Source: JAGSPQ01 sp038206395 (GTDB lineage Bacteria > Myxococcota > Myxococcia > Myxococcales > Myxococcaceae). From it: 64,000 nt of DNA. The DNA lies in NCBI GenBank assembly GCA_038206395.1, contig JBBRAX010000025.1, forward strand, positions 1 through 64,000, read 5' to 3'. Positions 44,044 to 53,081 of the stretch are shown in pieces; within the stretch, counting starts at the first letter, position 1; each line of letters opens with the position of its first letter. The notes under the pieces were generated by a model. It was not told where the DNA came from. It made no database searches and was given only the letters and a program-made list of their open reading frames with translations. Both the position numbers and the translations under genes were made by a program.

Positions 44044-44848
44044 CCAGGTACTCGTCGCGCGAGACGAGGCCCGACTCGATCAGCAGCTCGATCAGCCCGC
44101 GCATCGCCCGCACCTGACTGGCGGTCACCTTCTCGAGGCTGTCGACCTGTTCGCGCAGCAGCGCCATTTCCTTCTTCATCGCCGCTTCGTCGAAGGTGGG
44201 GGCCGCAGGCAGCAGCGGCGCAGGCGGAAGCGGTGCGGTCATCGACGGCTGGCGCGGGTTCGTGCGCGGAGGCGCGTTGCCGAGCAGCTCGTCGAGATCG
44301 AGGCTGGCCGACTCAGCCGGCGCGTCAACCGGAGTCGCCGTGCGCGGCGCAATCACCGTCGCGGGAACGCCGGCGGCCGCGCGGGGAGCCGGACCCTCGC
44401 CGTAGTAGTAGCGCCGCACCGCACGATCGATCGCCGAGCCGGTGGCGACGACGTTGATGATCCGCGAATTGGTCGCGATGCCGAGCTCCTGCATCGCTTC
44501 GGTGTTGGTGGGGTCCGACGTGGCGAGCTGCAAGGTGCGCGACTTCGGGTCGCCGCCCACCGGAAACACGCCGTAGCGTTCGCAGAGGTCGACGCGCAGC
44601 AGCTGGACGATGCTCGAGGGCAGTGACACCGTATCGAGATCCAGCGCCTGGAGGTTCAGCTGCCGCGAGAGGGCGCGCATCATCGAGTCTTCGTCGACGA
44701 AGCCCATCTCGACCAGGGTGCGGCCGAGCTTGCCTCCCCACCTCTTCTGCTCGCCAAGCGCGGCCTTGAGGCGCGACTCATCGAGCACCCCGGCGTCAAT
44801 GAGCAGCTCGCCGAGTCTTCGGCGTCGCGCGGGCTGGGTGGCAGTCAC
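44021..44848 (-). CDS. Stand-alone MshEN-type (c-di-GMP binding) protein
   Basis: 275 residues. The N-terminal ~145 form a T2SSE-N/MshEN domain. Two tandem motifs, RLGELLIDAG...LKAALGEQ (about 10-34) and KLGRTLVEMG...MMRALSRQ (about 40-64), match the RLGxxL...LxxxLxxQ c-di-GMP signature. Unlike MshE or PilB it lacks any ATPase domain. A Pro/Ala linker and a short C-terminal helix pair (about 215-275) follow. GTG start. It may be a signalling adaptor for type IV pilus or secretion machinery (inference). Confidence 0.85.
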   Translation of the reverse strand: MTATQPARRRRLGELLIDAGVLDESRLKAALGEQKRWGGKLGRTLVEMGFVDEDSMMRALSRQLNLQALDLDTVSLPSSIVQLLRVDLCERYGVFPVGGDPKSRTLQLATSDPTNTEAMQELGIATNSRIINVVATGSAIDRAVRRYYYGEGPAPRAAAGVPATVIAPRTATPVDAPAESASLDLDELLGNAPPRTNPRQPSMTAPLPPAPLLPAAPTFDEAAMKKEMALLREQVDSLEKVTASQVRAMRGLIELLIESGLVSRDEYLVKVKKAD

Positions 44849-44950
44849 GCGGCGACCGTAACCGGGGGTAGGGGCCCGGTCAAAAATCGTTCAACCGGGC
44901 TCGCGGCCGAACCGCAGTCGCCCTTTCGGCTCCTCGTGCCGATCTCTGCG

Positions 44951-44985
44951 GAGGCTCATCCCTCGACTGCTCTCGGGATGAACGG
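44951..44985. repeat. Dispersed hairpin repeat, copy D
   Basis: GAGGCTCATCCC arm, TCGACTGCTCTC centre, GGGATGAACGGA arm: the most symmetric copy (TCATCCC/GGGATGA perfect arms). Intergenic, downstream of the metallophosphoesterase lipoprotein gene. The rest of the 149-bp gap shows nothing else. Confidence 0.85.
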
Positions 44986-44997
44986 AACCCGCGCTCG

Positions 44998-46137
44998 CTA
45001 CTTCCCGGGAGGCGGGGTGCCTTCGGGCTGCTCCGCCGTGGGCGCGGGCTCGAGCTTCTTCGCCTCGGCCTTCTCGGCCGCGGTGAACGCCTTGAGGCGG
45101 AAGTTCTTGAACGACGCCTGGCCTTCCTTGATTGACAGGAGGCCGGCCATGCCGACGCTCTTGGTGCCGTCGTTGAGCTCCCAGCCGAAGGTGTCGGCGG
45201 GGCCAGCGGCGTAGAAGAGGGTCTTCGAGGCGGTGCCTTCCTTCACGAGGGTGGCGCCGGCTGGGTCTGCCGCGCCGCGGCCGCCCGCCTCCTTGATGTT
45301 CGAGAACACGCCGAACGCGATCGCGCCTTCGCCGATCGCCTTGTTGATGTTCTCGTCGCCGACGTTTCCGCCGGCCGAGGCGAAGTCGAGCGCCTGGTTG
45401 CTCGCGCCGCGCGGAGGGCCGTGCGAGACGAGCAGAATGGGGACCTTCGAGTCCTTCGCGACGCGGACGACTTCGTCCAACGTGCTCTTGAAGTAGCGGC
45501 AGCCCGTCGCGCACTGGATGTAGTCGGGGGCGTGGTAGCCGGGCAGCGAGACCAGGGTGAGCTCGGGGAACTCGACTGCGCGAACTTCGTTGAGGTTGAC
45601 CACGTTCGAGAACGCCTTCTTCGAGGCGGCGACGCCGTCGGTGAACTCGGCGCGGCACTCGCGGTTGCCGATCAGCACGAACACCGGCAGCTTCGTCTCT
45701 GCGAGCGCGTTCAGCACCCGGGTGATGCTCGACGCCTTCTCGCCCACGTCGCCGGTGACGATGATCGCGTCGGCCTTCTCGTCGACGAAGAACCTGGCGT
45801 ACTTCTTCAGCGCCACCATGTTCTCGCCGAGGTCCTCGTTGACCGGGCCGAGCACGCCAAGGTTCAGCGCGTCTGCGTCCTTGTCGCCGAATGTCAGCTT
45901 GTAGCCAGCGAGCTTGCCATTGCGTTCTCCGACCTTCACGTCGGTTGAGGCCGCAGGCTCGAGCGCGGCGGCGCATTCTTTCAGGGCCTGCGGCTCGTCA
46001 GCCGCCTGCGGCTTCGGCTTCGGTGCCTCGACCTTTGGCTCGACCGGCTTCGGCGGTTCAACGGGCTTCTTGTCGGGACAACCGAGGAGGGCGAGCGAGG
46101 AGAGCGACAGGGCCAGCACGAAACGACGCGGAGTCAT
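44998..46137 (-). CDS. Calcineurin-like metallophosphoesterase lipoprotein
   Basis: 379 residues. Lipobox Leu-Leu-Gly-Cys with Cys20, a Pro/Lys-rich linker (about 22-48), then a metallophosphoesterase core: IIVTGDVGE, LIGNRE (usually GNHE/D; His replaced by Arg) and LLVSHGPP. The first DxH motif is not obvious (LGVLGPVNEDLG in its place). Loss of metal ligands suggests reduced or altered activity. Predicted periplasmic-facing or surface. ATG start; divergent from the 275-residue lipoprotein gene. Confidence 0.78.
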   Translation of the reverse strand: MTPRRFVLALSLSSLALLGCPDKKPVEPPKPVEPKVEAPKPKPQAADEPQALKECAAALEPAASTDVKVGERNGKLAGYKLTFGDKDADALNLGVLGPVNEDLGENMVALKKYARFFVDEKADAIIVTGDVGEKASSITRVLNALAETKLPVFVLIGNRECRAEFTDGVAASKKAFSNVVNLNEVRAVEFPELTLVSLPGYHAPDYIQCATGCRYFKSTLDEVVRVAKDSKVPILLVSHGPPRGASNQALDFASAGGNVGDENINKAIGEGAIAFGVFSNIKEAGGRGAADPAGATLVKEGTASKTLFYAAGPADTFGWELNDGTKSVGMAGLLSIKEGQASFKNFRLKAFTAAEKAEAKKLEPAPTAEQPEGTPPPGK

Positions 46138-46227
46138 TTATCTAAAACCCCCAAGGGTGCAAAAAGACGACGGGGAGTTACCGGAAACATGTTCGCGGGT
46201 CCAGCAGCTTCGCGGTACACCGTTGCC

Positions 46228-47055
46228 ATGCTTCGCCTCGTGCTGGTGGGGATGTTGGGGCTGGTCGGATGTGCGCATCAGCCGCTCGCGGGCTCTGACC
46301 TCGATCGCGCGCAGCGGCCGGCTTTCATCTCGCGCATCGAAGAAAAGGCCGGGCCGCGCAGCCTGGTCTTCCGCGACGACAGCTCTTACGGCGGGAAGCT
46401 GAAGAAGCTCGAGCCGAAGGAAGCCGACCGCCGCTTGCAGCTGAAGCTCGAGAAGGGCATTCCGGACAAGGCGATTCCTTCGATCACCCGCTTCGAGGTC
46501 GCCGACCAGCTGCGCAGCTCGACGCTCGGGCTGCTTCCCCGCGAGCGCCCGTGGACCTCTGTCCTCAATCCGGCCGCCGTCGCCAGCGCGCTGGAAAGCT
46601 TCCTCGTCGAAGAGGTGCCGGCGAACGCGCCGGACTACGAGCTGTTGAAGCCGCTGGGCGCCGACCTGGTGGTTGAGTTCGTGATCGAGGACTACGGCAT
46701 GCGCAGCGACAACGGTCACGCGGGCGCGTACCTGGTCGGCTACGGGCGAATGTTCTACCTCGAGGGCGGCGGCAACGTCTGGTACCGCAGCTTCCGCGCG
46801 GACGAGGTCGAGTCGGGCCAGCCGCACGTCGACCCGTTCAAGGTGGCGAAGGATCCCGGCATCTTCCGCGAGCACCTGACCGCGCTGATCAAGGCCGTGG
46901 CCGAGCAGTTCGCGAAGGACCTTCAGCCGGCCGACCGCCGCGGGGGCCCGTCACTGCAAGAAGGCAAGGACATCTCGGAAGGGTCAGATGTCTCGACGCC
47001 CCGGAAGAACGAGCGGAAGCAGGAAGAGTCGGAAGACCTGCCCTCGCCCGACTGA
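46228..47055 (+). CDS. Lipoprotein, unknown function
   Basis: 275 residues from ATG 46228, with lipobox Leu-Val-Gly-Cys (Cys15). An in-frame ATG at 46189, better placed after CGGA/GGGGAG, would give a 28-residue signal peptide and is equally credible. The mature domain (about 30-225) is alpha/beta with LGADLVVEFVIEDYGM; the tail is Lys/Glu-rich and disordered. No family recognised. Confidence 0.72.
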   Translation: MLRLVLVGMLGLVGCAHQPLAGSDLDRAQRPAFISRIEEKAGPRSLVFRDDSSYGGKLKKLEPKEADRRLQLKLEKGIPDKAIPSITRFEVADQLRSSTLGLLPRERPWTSVLNPAAVASALESFLVEEVPANAPDYELLKPLGADLVVEFVIEDYGMRSDNGHAGAYLVGYGRMFYLEGGGNVWYRSFRADEVESGQPHVDPFKVAKDPGIFREHLTALIKAVAEQFAKDLQPADRRGGPSLQEGKDISEGSDVSTPRKNERKQEESEDLPSPD

Positions 47056-47065
47056 CCTTCGACCT

Positions 47066-47395
47066 TCAGTCGTCGCGGCCGCGATTGATGCCAACGGCTT
47101 CGGCGCTGTCGGCGATCTCTTTGCTCGTCGAGCGGAAGGAGCGCAGCGCGAAAGGCGTGGCGACGAGGAAGCTGATTCCGATCAGCCCAATCATCATCCA
47201 CGGAATGTCTTTCGGCTTCTCCGACTGCTTCTCGTCGAACCCGTTGAGCTTGTTCTTGCTGCGCGCCTTTGCCTCGGCGAGCTCTTCGTCGGTCATCTGG
47301 GCCGGGGCCTGGAAATCACCGGGCTTCTTGCCAGCGGCAAAAGCGGAGCCCGCCAGAAAGAGGGCCACCACCAGCGAGTAACGGAAGGTGCGCAT
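47066..47395 (-). CDS. Small exported membrane protein
   Basis: 109 residues with a signal peptide (MRTFRYSLVVALFLAGSAFA), a charged segment and one C-terminal membrane helix (about 66-86, PWMMIGLIGISFLVATPFAL) followed by a short polar tail. Unknown function. ATG start without a strong ribosome-binding site, 22 bp downstream of the MBL nuclease gene on the same strand; the two are probably co-transcribed. Confidence 0.7.
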   Translation of the reverse strand: MRTFRYSLVVALFLAGSAFAAGKKPGDFQAPAQMTDEELAEAKARSKNKLNGFDEKQSEKPKDIPWMMIGLIGISFLVATPFALRSFRSTSKEIADSAEAVGINRGRDD

Positions 47396-47417
47396 GGGGG
47401 CGGAGTCTACCCACGCT

Positions 47418-48806
47418 CTACGCCCCAGCCAACTGCACTGTCTCGAGATGACGCGGAATCGCGACTTTCCACCCCTTCGCCTCGACGCGGGCTTTCAGCG
47501 CCTCGAGCGCCTTCTCTTCTCCGTGCACCAGCAGCGTCTGCCTGGGCGGGGCGGTGAACCCGTCCATCCAGCGCAGCATCTCGACCCAGTCTGCGTGTGC
47601 CGAGAATCCCGACACCTGCAGCAGCTGCGCGCGCACGGGAATCAGCTGGCCGTGGATCTTGATCTCTTTTTCGCCGTCGATCATGCGCCGGCCGCGGGTG
47701 CCCACCGACTGGTAGCCGACGAAGAGAATGGTGTTCTTCGGATCTGGCAGGCGGTGCTTCAAGTGATGAAGGATTCGCCCGCCCGTCGCCATGCCGCTGG
47801 CCGAGATGATCACGGCCGGCTTGTTCCACGCGTTGACCTGCCGGCTCTGCTCGATGGTGCGCATGAACTGGGTCTGAAGGGTGGCCAGCGGGCTGCCCGC
47901 GCGCGTCTGGATCGATCGCATCACCAGGTCGTGATCTTCCGGGTGCGCCAGGTAGATGGCCGTCGCGTCGCAGGCCATCGGCGAGTCGACGAACACGGGC
48001 AGCGACGCAATTGCCTTCGTCTCTTCCAGGTGGCGCAGGTGGTAGAGAATTTCCTGGGTGCGGCCGACCGCGAAGGCCGGAATCACCACCACGCCGCCGC
48101 GCGCGACCGTCTCATTGACCGCGCGGGCCAGCGTCTCCATCGGGGCCTGCTCGCCGTGAGAGCGATCGCCGTAGGTGCTCTCGGCGATCACCGTCGTCGC
48201 GTACTCGATGCGGTCGGGATCTTTCAGAATCGGAGCGGCGTACCGGCCGAGATCCCCCGTGAACACGACGCGCTGCTTCGTCGACAGCAGCTCGAACTCA
48301 CAGATCGCCGACCCGAGAATGTGGCCCGCGCGTGCGAACCGCAGGCGGATGCCGGGCACGATTTCCTTCGGGCGGTCGTACGGAAAAGTCTCGAAGAGCT
48401 TGAGCGCCTCGAACGCGTCGGACTCGGTGTAAAGCGGCAGCGCGGGCGAGTGGCGCGTGTAGCCTTCCTTGTTCGCGTACCGGGCCTCTTCCTCTTGCAG
48501 CCGGGCAGAGTCGGGCAGCATCAGCGCCGACAGATCGCGCGTGCCGCTGGTCGAGTACACCGGCCCGCGGTAGCCCTCGCGCACCAGCCGCGGCAGGGTG
48601 CCGGTGTGATCGATGTGCGCGTGCGTGAGCACCACCGCGTTGATCGACCTGGGGTCGAACGGAATCGGTTCCCAGTTCCGTTCGCGCAGGTGCTTGAGGC
48701 CCTGAAAAAGGCCGCAGTCGATCAGCACGCGCTGGCCCTCGTGCTCGAGCAGAAAGCGGGAACCGGTGACCGTGCCTGCTGCGCCATAGAAAGAGATCGA
48801 GCCCAT
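47418..48806 (-). CDS. MBL-fold/beta-CASP ribonuclease
   Basis: 462 residues. Metallo-beta-lactamase metal site HAHIDH at 62-67, downstream metal ligands in AGHILGSA and FTGDLG, and a beta-CASP insert with SASGMATGGRILHHL, FSAHAD and a terminal LLVHGE. This is the YSH1/CPSF-like RNA-specific exo/endonuclease family found in many bacteria. Cytoplasmic RNA processing or decay; substrate unknown. ATG start. Confidence 0.92.
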   Translation of the reverse strand: MGSISFYGAAGTVTGSRFLLEHEGQRVLIDCGLFQGLKHLRERNWEPIPFDPRSINAVVLTHAHIDHTGTLPRLVREGYRGPVYSTSGTRDLSALMLPDSARLQEEEARYANKEGYTRHSPALPLYTESDAFEALKLFETFPYDRPKEIVPGIRLRFARAGHILGSAICEFELLSTKQRVVFTGDLGRYAAPILKDPDRIEYATTVIAESTYGDRSHGEQAPMETLARAVNETVARGGVVVIPAFAVGRTQEILYHLRHLEETKAIASLPVFVDSPMACDATAIYLAHPEDHDLVMRSIQTRAGSPLATLQTQFMRTIEQSRQVNAWNKPAVIISASGMATGGRILHHLKHRLPDPKNTILFVGYQSVGTRGRRMIDGEKEIKIHGQLIPVRAQLLQVSGFSAHADWVEMLRWMDGFTAPPRQTLLVHGEEKALEALKARVEAKGWKVAIPRHLETVQLAGA

Positions 48807-48818
48807 GGCGCAGGGAAG

Positions 48819-51722
48819 CTACTCGAATGCGAAGCCCACCGAGTACAACGGACGCAGCCGTTCATCCATGCGCCACGCCCACCGCGCATAGATCGAGATC
48901 GGCAGCGCGCCGCCGAGGGTGAAGCGGGCGCTGACTCCGGCGCCGACCGAACGCAGCCAGGGGTGGGTGGCGGAATCGGTGAGGGCGGCCGCCGCGAAGG
49001 CGTCGAGGTCGACCTGCCGGAAGAAGAGAGAAGGGAAGAGGTAGAAGATCGACGCGAAGCCGCGATCGATCACGAAGGGGTAGCGGTAGCGCGCGATGGC
49101 CACCGCGGCACGATTCGCGCGCACGCTGTAGTCCTCATAGCCGCGCACCGGAATCGAGAAGCTGCGCGGCAGCGGCACGCCGGGGCCGGGCTCGCCCTGC
49201 GAGGCGTTGAACCTCAAGAGATCCGTTCCTCGCGCGAGTCCGCCGACCTGCAACGCGCCTTCAGGAGCGCCTTCCACCGCGCGGCCGTCGATCGTCACGA
49301 TCAGTGAGTGGCGTTTGAGAAAGGGCAGCGGGATGCCGAGCGTCACCGTGCCGCTGACGTCGACCACCGTGTACGAAGACAGCACCTGTGGATACAGCGC
49401 GACGTTGGCGCTGACGCCGAGCCCGCGCCGCAAGCCGCCGTACACGGTCGATTCCCCGGCGAAGTAATCGAAGCCCACGCTGGGGCCGAAGAAGTGCGTC
49501 ACGCCCCGCGAGCTGTCCCACTGGCGGAAGCCGCCCACCGAGAGGCCGAAGGGCGTGCTCCAGAAAGATCGGCTGAGGGTGAGGTCGCCCGAGAGGTCTT
49601 CAATGCGGCCGTCTGGCTCGCCTTCCTCATGGGTCGCGTACGCGCTGAAGCCCAACGACGTGCTCGCCGACCACGGGGCCTGCGTCTGGTTCGTGTAGTA
49701 GCCGGCCACCGAGAAATCGGCGTCGGGCAGGGCCAGCGTCGCGGCGATCGCCCAGTTGTGGAAGCTCAGGCGATCCTTCCCCGCGATCAGCACCGCGTAC
49801 GAGTGGGCGATGTGGCAGTTGTTGTTGCGATCGCAGTCGTTGAACAGGTTCACCAGCGACGGCATGCGCAGCAGCGGGACGAAGAAGCCTTCCAGCGGTT
49901 GGTACGGTTGGTCGGCCACGACCGCAATTGGCGACGGCAGTGGCGCGGGCACAGCGGTGCTCACGGTGGTCAGCGCCACCATCTGCCGCACCTTCAACGG
50001 AGCCGAAGCGAGCGACCAGTTCCAGCCTTCGCGATCAAGGAACGCGAGCTGACCACCGGGAAGCGGAGCGACGTCGAAGGCCGCAAATGGCGCGTCCGTC
50101 ACCACCGACAACAGCCCCGTCTGCAGATCCAGCTGGTGTCCCTGCGCGCGGCCGTCTTCGGTGCGCATGAAGACGAGGTGCTGATCGTCGACCCACCGCG
50201 CGCCGTAGTTGAACTGGCCATCGGCGGTGAGCGCGTGGCTCTTGCCATCGGCCTCGCGAAGGAACAGATCCCACCCGCGCGTGCTGAAGCGCGAGTACGC
50301 GATGCGCTGGCCCTTCGGATCCCACGCGGGCGCGGCGTAGGTGACGCCTTCGCCGTGGGTGGTGAGGACGCGCTTCTCGCCCGTGCGCAGGTCGAACTCG
50401 GCCAGCTCAGATCGGTTGGGGCTCAAGTCGACGAAGAGGTAGCGATCTCCCGACGGGTGAACCGCGCCGCCCAGGCCGCCGACGTCGGGCCACACGGTGA
50501 CGACCTCGCCCGTCTGCGCGTCGACCTTCCAGAGCTGCGCGCGCGCATCGCCGATGATCGTGACGTCGTCGTTCATCAGGTACAGCCACTTCGAGTCGGC
50601 AGTGAAAGAAAGGCCCGACATCTGGCTCGGGTGGGCGCTGACCCAGTCGCGCACCGGCAGGAAGAGGGTCAGGCTTCGTTCGGCCCGCGTCGTGCCGTCC
50701 TTCTCGAGGATCCGCAGCAGGGGCACTTCGTCGCGGCCGGCGGTGAGCAGCGCCATCGAGCCGTCGTTCGCGGTAGCGAGGCGGGCGACGTAGCCGACGG
50801 CGTCGCGCAGCACGATCTGGTCGGCGGGGCGAAGGCGGGTGCGGGGCAGGGCCTGGTTCTCTTCGCTGAAGGCGTCGATGAGGGCGCCCAGCGAGAGCCC
50901 GTAGACGGCCTTGAAGCGCAGCGCGACGCCGAAGGGCGAGAAGATCGAATGGCCCTGCATGTCGATCAGCTCCCAGAGCTTTTCTTCGCCGTGCGTCTTC
51001 GCCAGGTACTCGATGAAGTGAAGGCCGGTGAGGTACGCGCCGCTGGAAGGCACGAGCTCGCGCTGCCCGAGGTTGAGATCGCCGGCGCCGACCCACCCCC
51101 CGCGCGCCGCGAGCCCCGAGGCGAGCTCGGCGCGGTACAGCGGGCTGAACGGGCGGCCGACCTGCCGGCCGAGGCGGCCCTCGTAATACTGGGCGAGGCC
51201 TTCGGTGAACCACCGCTCGAGGAAGGCCTGCGGCGGCATCACGTCGCCGAAGACCGCGTTCACCAGGCGCCAGAAGCCCTCGACCTGCTCGTAGTGCACG
51301 TAGTGCAAGAGCTCGTGGCAGCCGATGTCGGCGATCGCCGCGGTGCCGAGGTTGTCGAGGTGGAAGGCTTCGGTGGTGGCGTAGAGCGGGTCGATGGTGT
51401 GCAGCGGCTCGCCGTCGCTCTGGCCGCTGAGGTACGCGTTGTTGAAGTTCGCGTCGGTCAAATAGACGAGCGCGCGATCGCGGGGGCGCTGGGTCTTCGA
51501 CTTCGCTCGCAGGATGACCAGGCACTCGCCCATTCGGGCCGCGACGGCGTGGGCGGCTTCGGCGGCGGGGGCCGGGTAATAGACCTCGAGATCCTTCGTG
51601 GTGAGCTTGCGCATCGGGCTGCGGGCGAACGACGTGGCGACGTCCTGGCCGAAGCGCGGGCCGGGCACCGAGGCACACGAAATGAGGAGGGCCGCGAGCG
51701 CGAACGGGAGGAAGCGGAGCAA
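48819..51722 (-). CDS. Lipoprotein with metalloprotease, propeller and beta-barrel regions
   Basis: 967 residues. Lipobox Leu-Ile-Ser-Cys with Cys16. A gluzincin-type metallopeptidase domain (about 40-290) has HELLH at 136-140 and the third ligand Glu174 in TEGLAQYYEG. A TolB/PD40-like beta-propeller (about 300-600) includes AWDPKGQRIAYSRFS. The C-terminal ~330 residues have alternating amphipathic strands and end in Phe-Ala-Phe-Glu, like an Omp85/BamA-type barrel. It could be a peptidase carried by an outer-membrane barrel. TTG start; a 7-bp hairpin lies immediately upstream. Confidence 0.8.
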   Translation of the reverse strand: MLRFLPFALAALLISCASVPGPRFGQDVATSFARSPMRKLTTKDLEVYYPAPAAEAAHAVAARMGECLVILRAKSKTQRPRDRALVYLTDANFNNAYLSGQSDGEPLHTIDPLYATTEAFHLDNLGTAAIADIGCHELLHYVHYEQVEGFWRLVNAVFGDVMPPQAFLERWFTEGLAQYYEGRLGRQVGRPFSPLYRAELASGLAARGGWVGAGDLNLGQRELVPSSGAYLTGLHFIEYLAKTHGEEKLWELIDMQGHSIFSPFGVALRFKAVYGLSLGALIDAFSEENQALPRTRLRPADQIVLRDAVGYVARLATANDGSMALLTAGRDEVPLLRILEKDGTTRAERSLTLFLPVRDWVSAHPSQMSGLSFTADSKWLYLMNDDVTIIGDARAQLWKVDAQTGEVVTVWPDVGGLGGAVHPSGDRYLFVDLSPNRSELAEFDLRTGEKRVLTTHGEGVTYAAPAWDPKGQRIAYSRFSTRGWDLFLREADGKSHALTADGQFNYGARWVDDQHLVFMRTEDGRAQGHQLDLQTGLLSVVTDAPFAAFDVAPLPGGQLAFLDREGWNWSLASAPLKVRQMVALTTVSTAVPAPLPSPIAVVADQPYQPLEGFFVPLLRMPSLVNLFNDCDRNNNCHIAHSYAVLIAGKDRLSFHNWAIAATLALPDADFSVAGYYTNQTQAPWSASTSLGFSAYATHEEGEPDGRIEDLSGDLTLSRSFWSTPFGLSVGGFRQWDSSRGVTHFFGPSVGFDYFAGESTVYGGLRRGLGVSANVALYPQVLSSYTVVDVSGTVTLGIPLPFLKRHSLIVTIDGRAVEGAPEGALQVGGLARGTDLLRFNASQGEPGPGVPLPRSFSIPVRGYEDYSVRANRAAVAIARYRYPFVIDRGFASIFYLFPSLFFRQVDLDAFAAAALTDSATHPWLRSVGAGVSARFTLGGALPISIYARWAWRMDERLRPLYSVGFAFE

Positions 51723-51740
51723 GGCTATGGCTTCATAGCC
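51723..51740. promoter_or_regulatory. Perfect hairpin between divergent starts
   Basis: GGCTATG, four-base loop, CATAGCC. On the minus strand it directly abuts the TTG start of the 967-residue protease-barrel gene, where a ribosome-binding site would normally sit. It also lies in the 49-bp gap before the plus-strand gene at 51772. It could be an operator or a translation-control hairpin. Confidence 0.4.
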
Positions 51741-51771
51741 GACAGAAAGGTGCGTGCTATGAGCGTCGAAA

Positions 51772-53073
51772 ATGGAAACCCCTCAGCCGCCGCAGCTCGC
51801 CGCCGCCCGCACCCAGCTCGAACAGGTGCTCGAGCAGGTCGAGAAGAAGAAGGTCGATCTGCTCACCACGCCTTGGGCCGAGGTCGAGAAGTCCGTGATC
51901 AAGGTCCTGGGTGGGCCGTTTCAGATCGACCAGCCCGAGCACCAGATGATCGCGCTGGGCCTCGCTGCCTCGTTTGGTGCGCGCCTGGCCGTCGAGCACA
52001 AGGCGTTCTGGTTCCCGAGCCGCGAGTCGCCCGAAGGCGCCGCGATTGGGTTTCCTGATGCGTTGATCATGTTGTCCCCGTTTGGCGCGGTGTTGGACGC
52101 GCTGATGTCGTCGAAGCTCGAAAAGTTGGAAGACGTGGCGAAGGACATCCGCACGTCGCTGGCGCAGGTGAAGTTCGGCGCGGCCGGTGGTGGGCTCGGC
52201 CAGCAGAAGCTGGGTGTGGGCGACTACCAGCGGCTGTTCGACCCGGGGTTCGTGCAGGTGCTCGCGATCGATGGGGCGAAGGCGCTGACGGCGTGGGGCA
52301 CTGCGCCGAACCGGCTGGCGCTCGACATCAAGGACTCACTGGGCCGCGTGGGAAGCAAGCTGCCGGACCAGGTGAAGCAGCAGCTTGAAGCGCAGCTGGT
52401 GCAGGCGCTGCAACGAATGGAGCCTGGGAAGCCGCTGATCGAGCAGCTCGCGCGTGGGCCGCGGGTCGCCGAATTGGTGGGCTCGCTGTGGGGCTCGTCG
52501 GCTTCGACGGGCTCTGCGCCGGAAGAGTTCTGGCAGGACGTGGTGATGCCGCTCGCGTACATCGGCGTGCCTGAGAAGTTCCCCGAGCTGGATGAAGAGT
52601 CGGCGCAGGCGGCGAAGCAGGGCGTGCACCCGTTCTTCCTGTTCCTCGACGTGGTGCCCTTCTCGACCCCGGCGCCAGAAGACGAAGGGCTGCTGGGTGC
52701 GTTCCCGGCGAACACGCTGGCGTTGCCGCACAAGGCGTTCGAGGCGGTGGGCAACGTGCGGTTGATCAAGGTGGGCACGGACGCGGTGAAGGGCCCGCTG
52801 GAAAAGTTCGACGCGGCGAAGACGCGCGACGCCGTGAAGCGGTTCGGCGAGTACCTGAAGACGCAAGGCGGAGCGGCCGTCGCGGATCAGGGCAAGGAGG
52901 AAGCCGAGCAGATGCTGAACGCAGCGATAAGCCTTCTGGAAGAGCTGAAGAAGATCGTCACGTCGGGGAAGGACGTCTACGTGCGCCGGCTCACCGAGGC
53001 CGAAGCCGGAGCGGAAGGCGCGATGGCCGTCTTGCGCGGCGCGCTGCAGGGCCCGCGGATCATCCTCGCCTGA
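51772..53073 (+). CDS. Conserved-looking cytoplasmic protein, unknown function
   Basis: 433 residues, mixed alpha/beta, with an N-terminal coiled-coil segment (about 8-40), no signal peptide and no membrane helix. Good codon bias and clean start support a real gene. A Phe-Phe-Leu-Phe-Leu-Asp-Val-Val-Pro-Phe stretch lies near 287-296. No family recognised. ATG start; followed by dispersed repeat copy E. Confidence 0.72.
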   Translation: METPQPPQLAAARTQLEQVLEQVEKKKVDLLTTPWAEVEKSVIKVLGGPFQIDQPEHQMIALGLAASFGARLAVEHKAFWFPSRESPEGAAIGFPDALIMLSPFGAVLDALMSSKLEKLEDVAKDIRTSLAQVKFGAAGGGLGQQKLGVGDYQRLFDPGFVQVLAIDGAKALTAWGTAPNRLALDIKDSLGRVGSKLPDQVKQQLEAQLVQALQRMEPGKPLIEQLARGPRVAELVGSLWGSSASTGSAPEEFWQDVVMPLAYIGVPEKFPELDEESAQAAKQGVHPFFLFLDVVPFSTPAPEDEGLLGAFPANTLALPHKAFEAVGNVRLIKVGTDAVKGPLEKFDAAKTRDAVKRFGEYLKTQGGAAVADQGKEEAEQMLNAAISLLEELKKIVTSGKDVYVRRLTEAEAGAEGAMAVLRGALQGPRIILA

Positions 53074-53081
53074 GCGAAGCC

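Noticed and set aside
49308..52058. 916-codon plus-strand frame opposite the protease-barrel lipoprotein
   Set aside because: Shadow that also runs into the unrelated gene at 51772 in the wrong frame.
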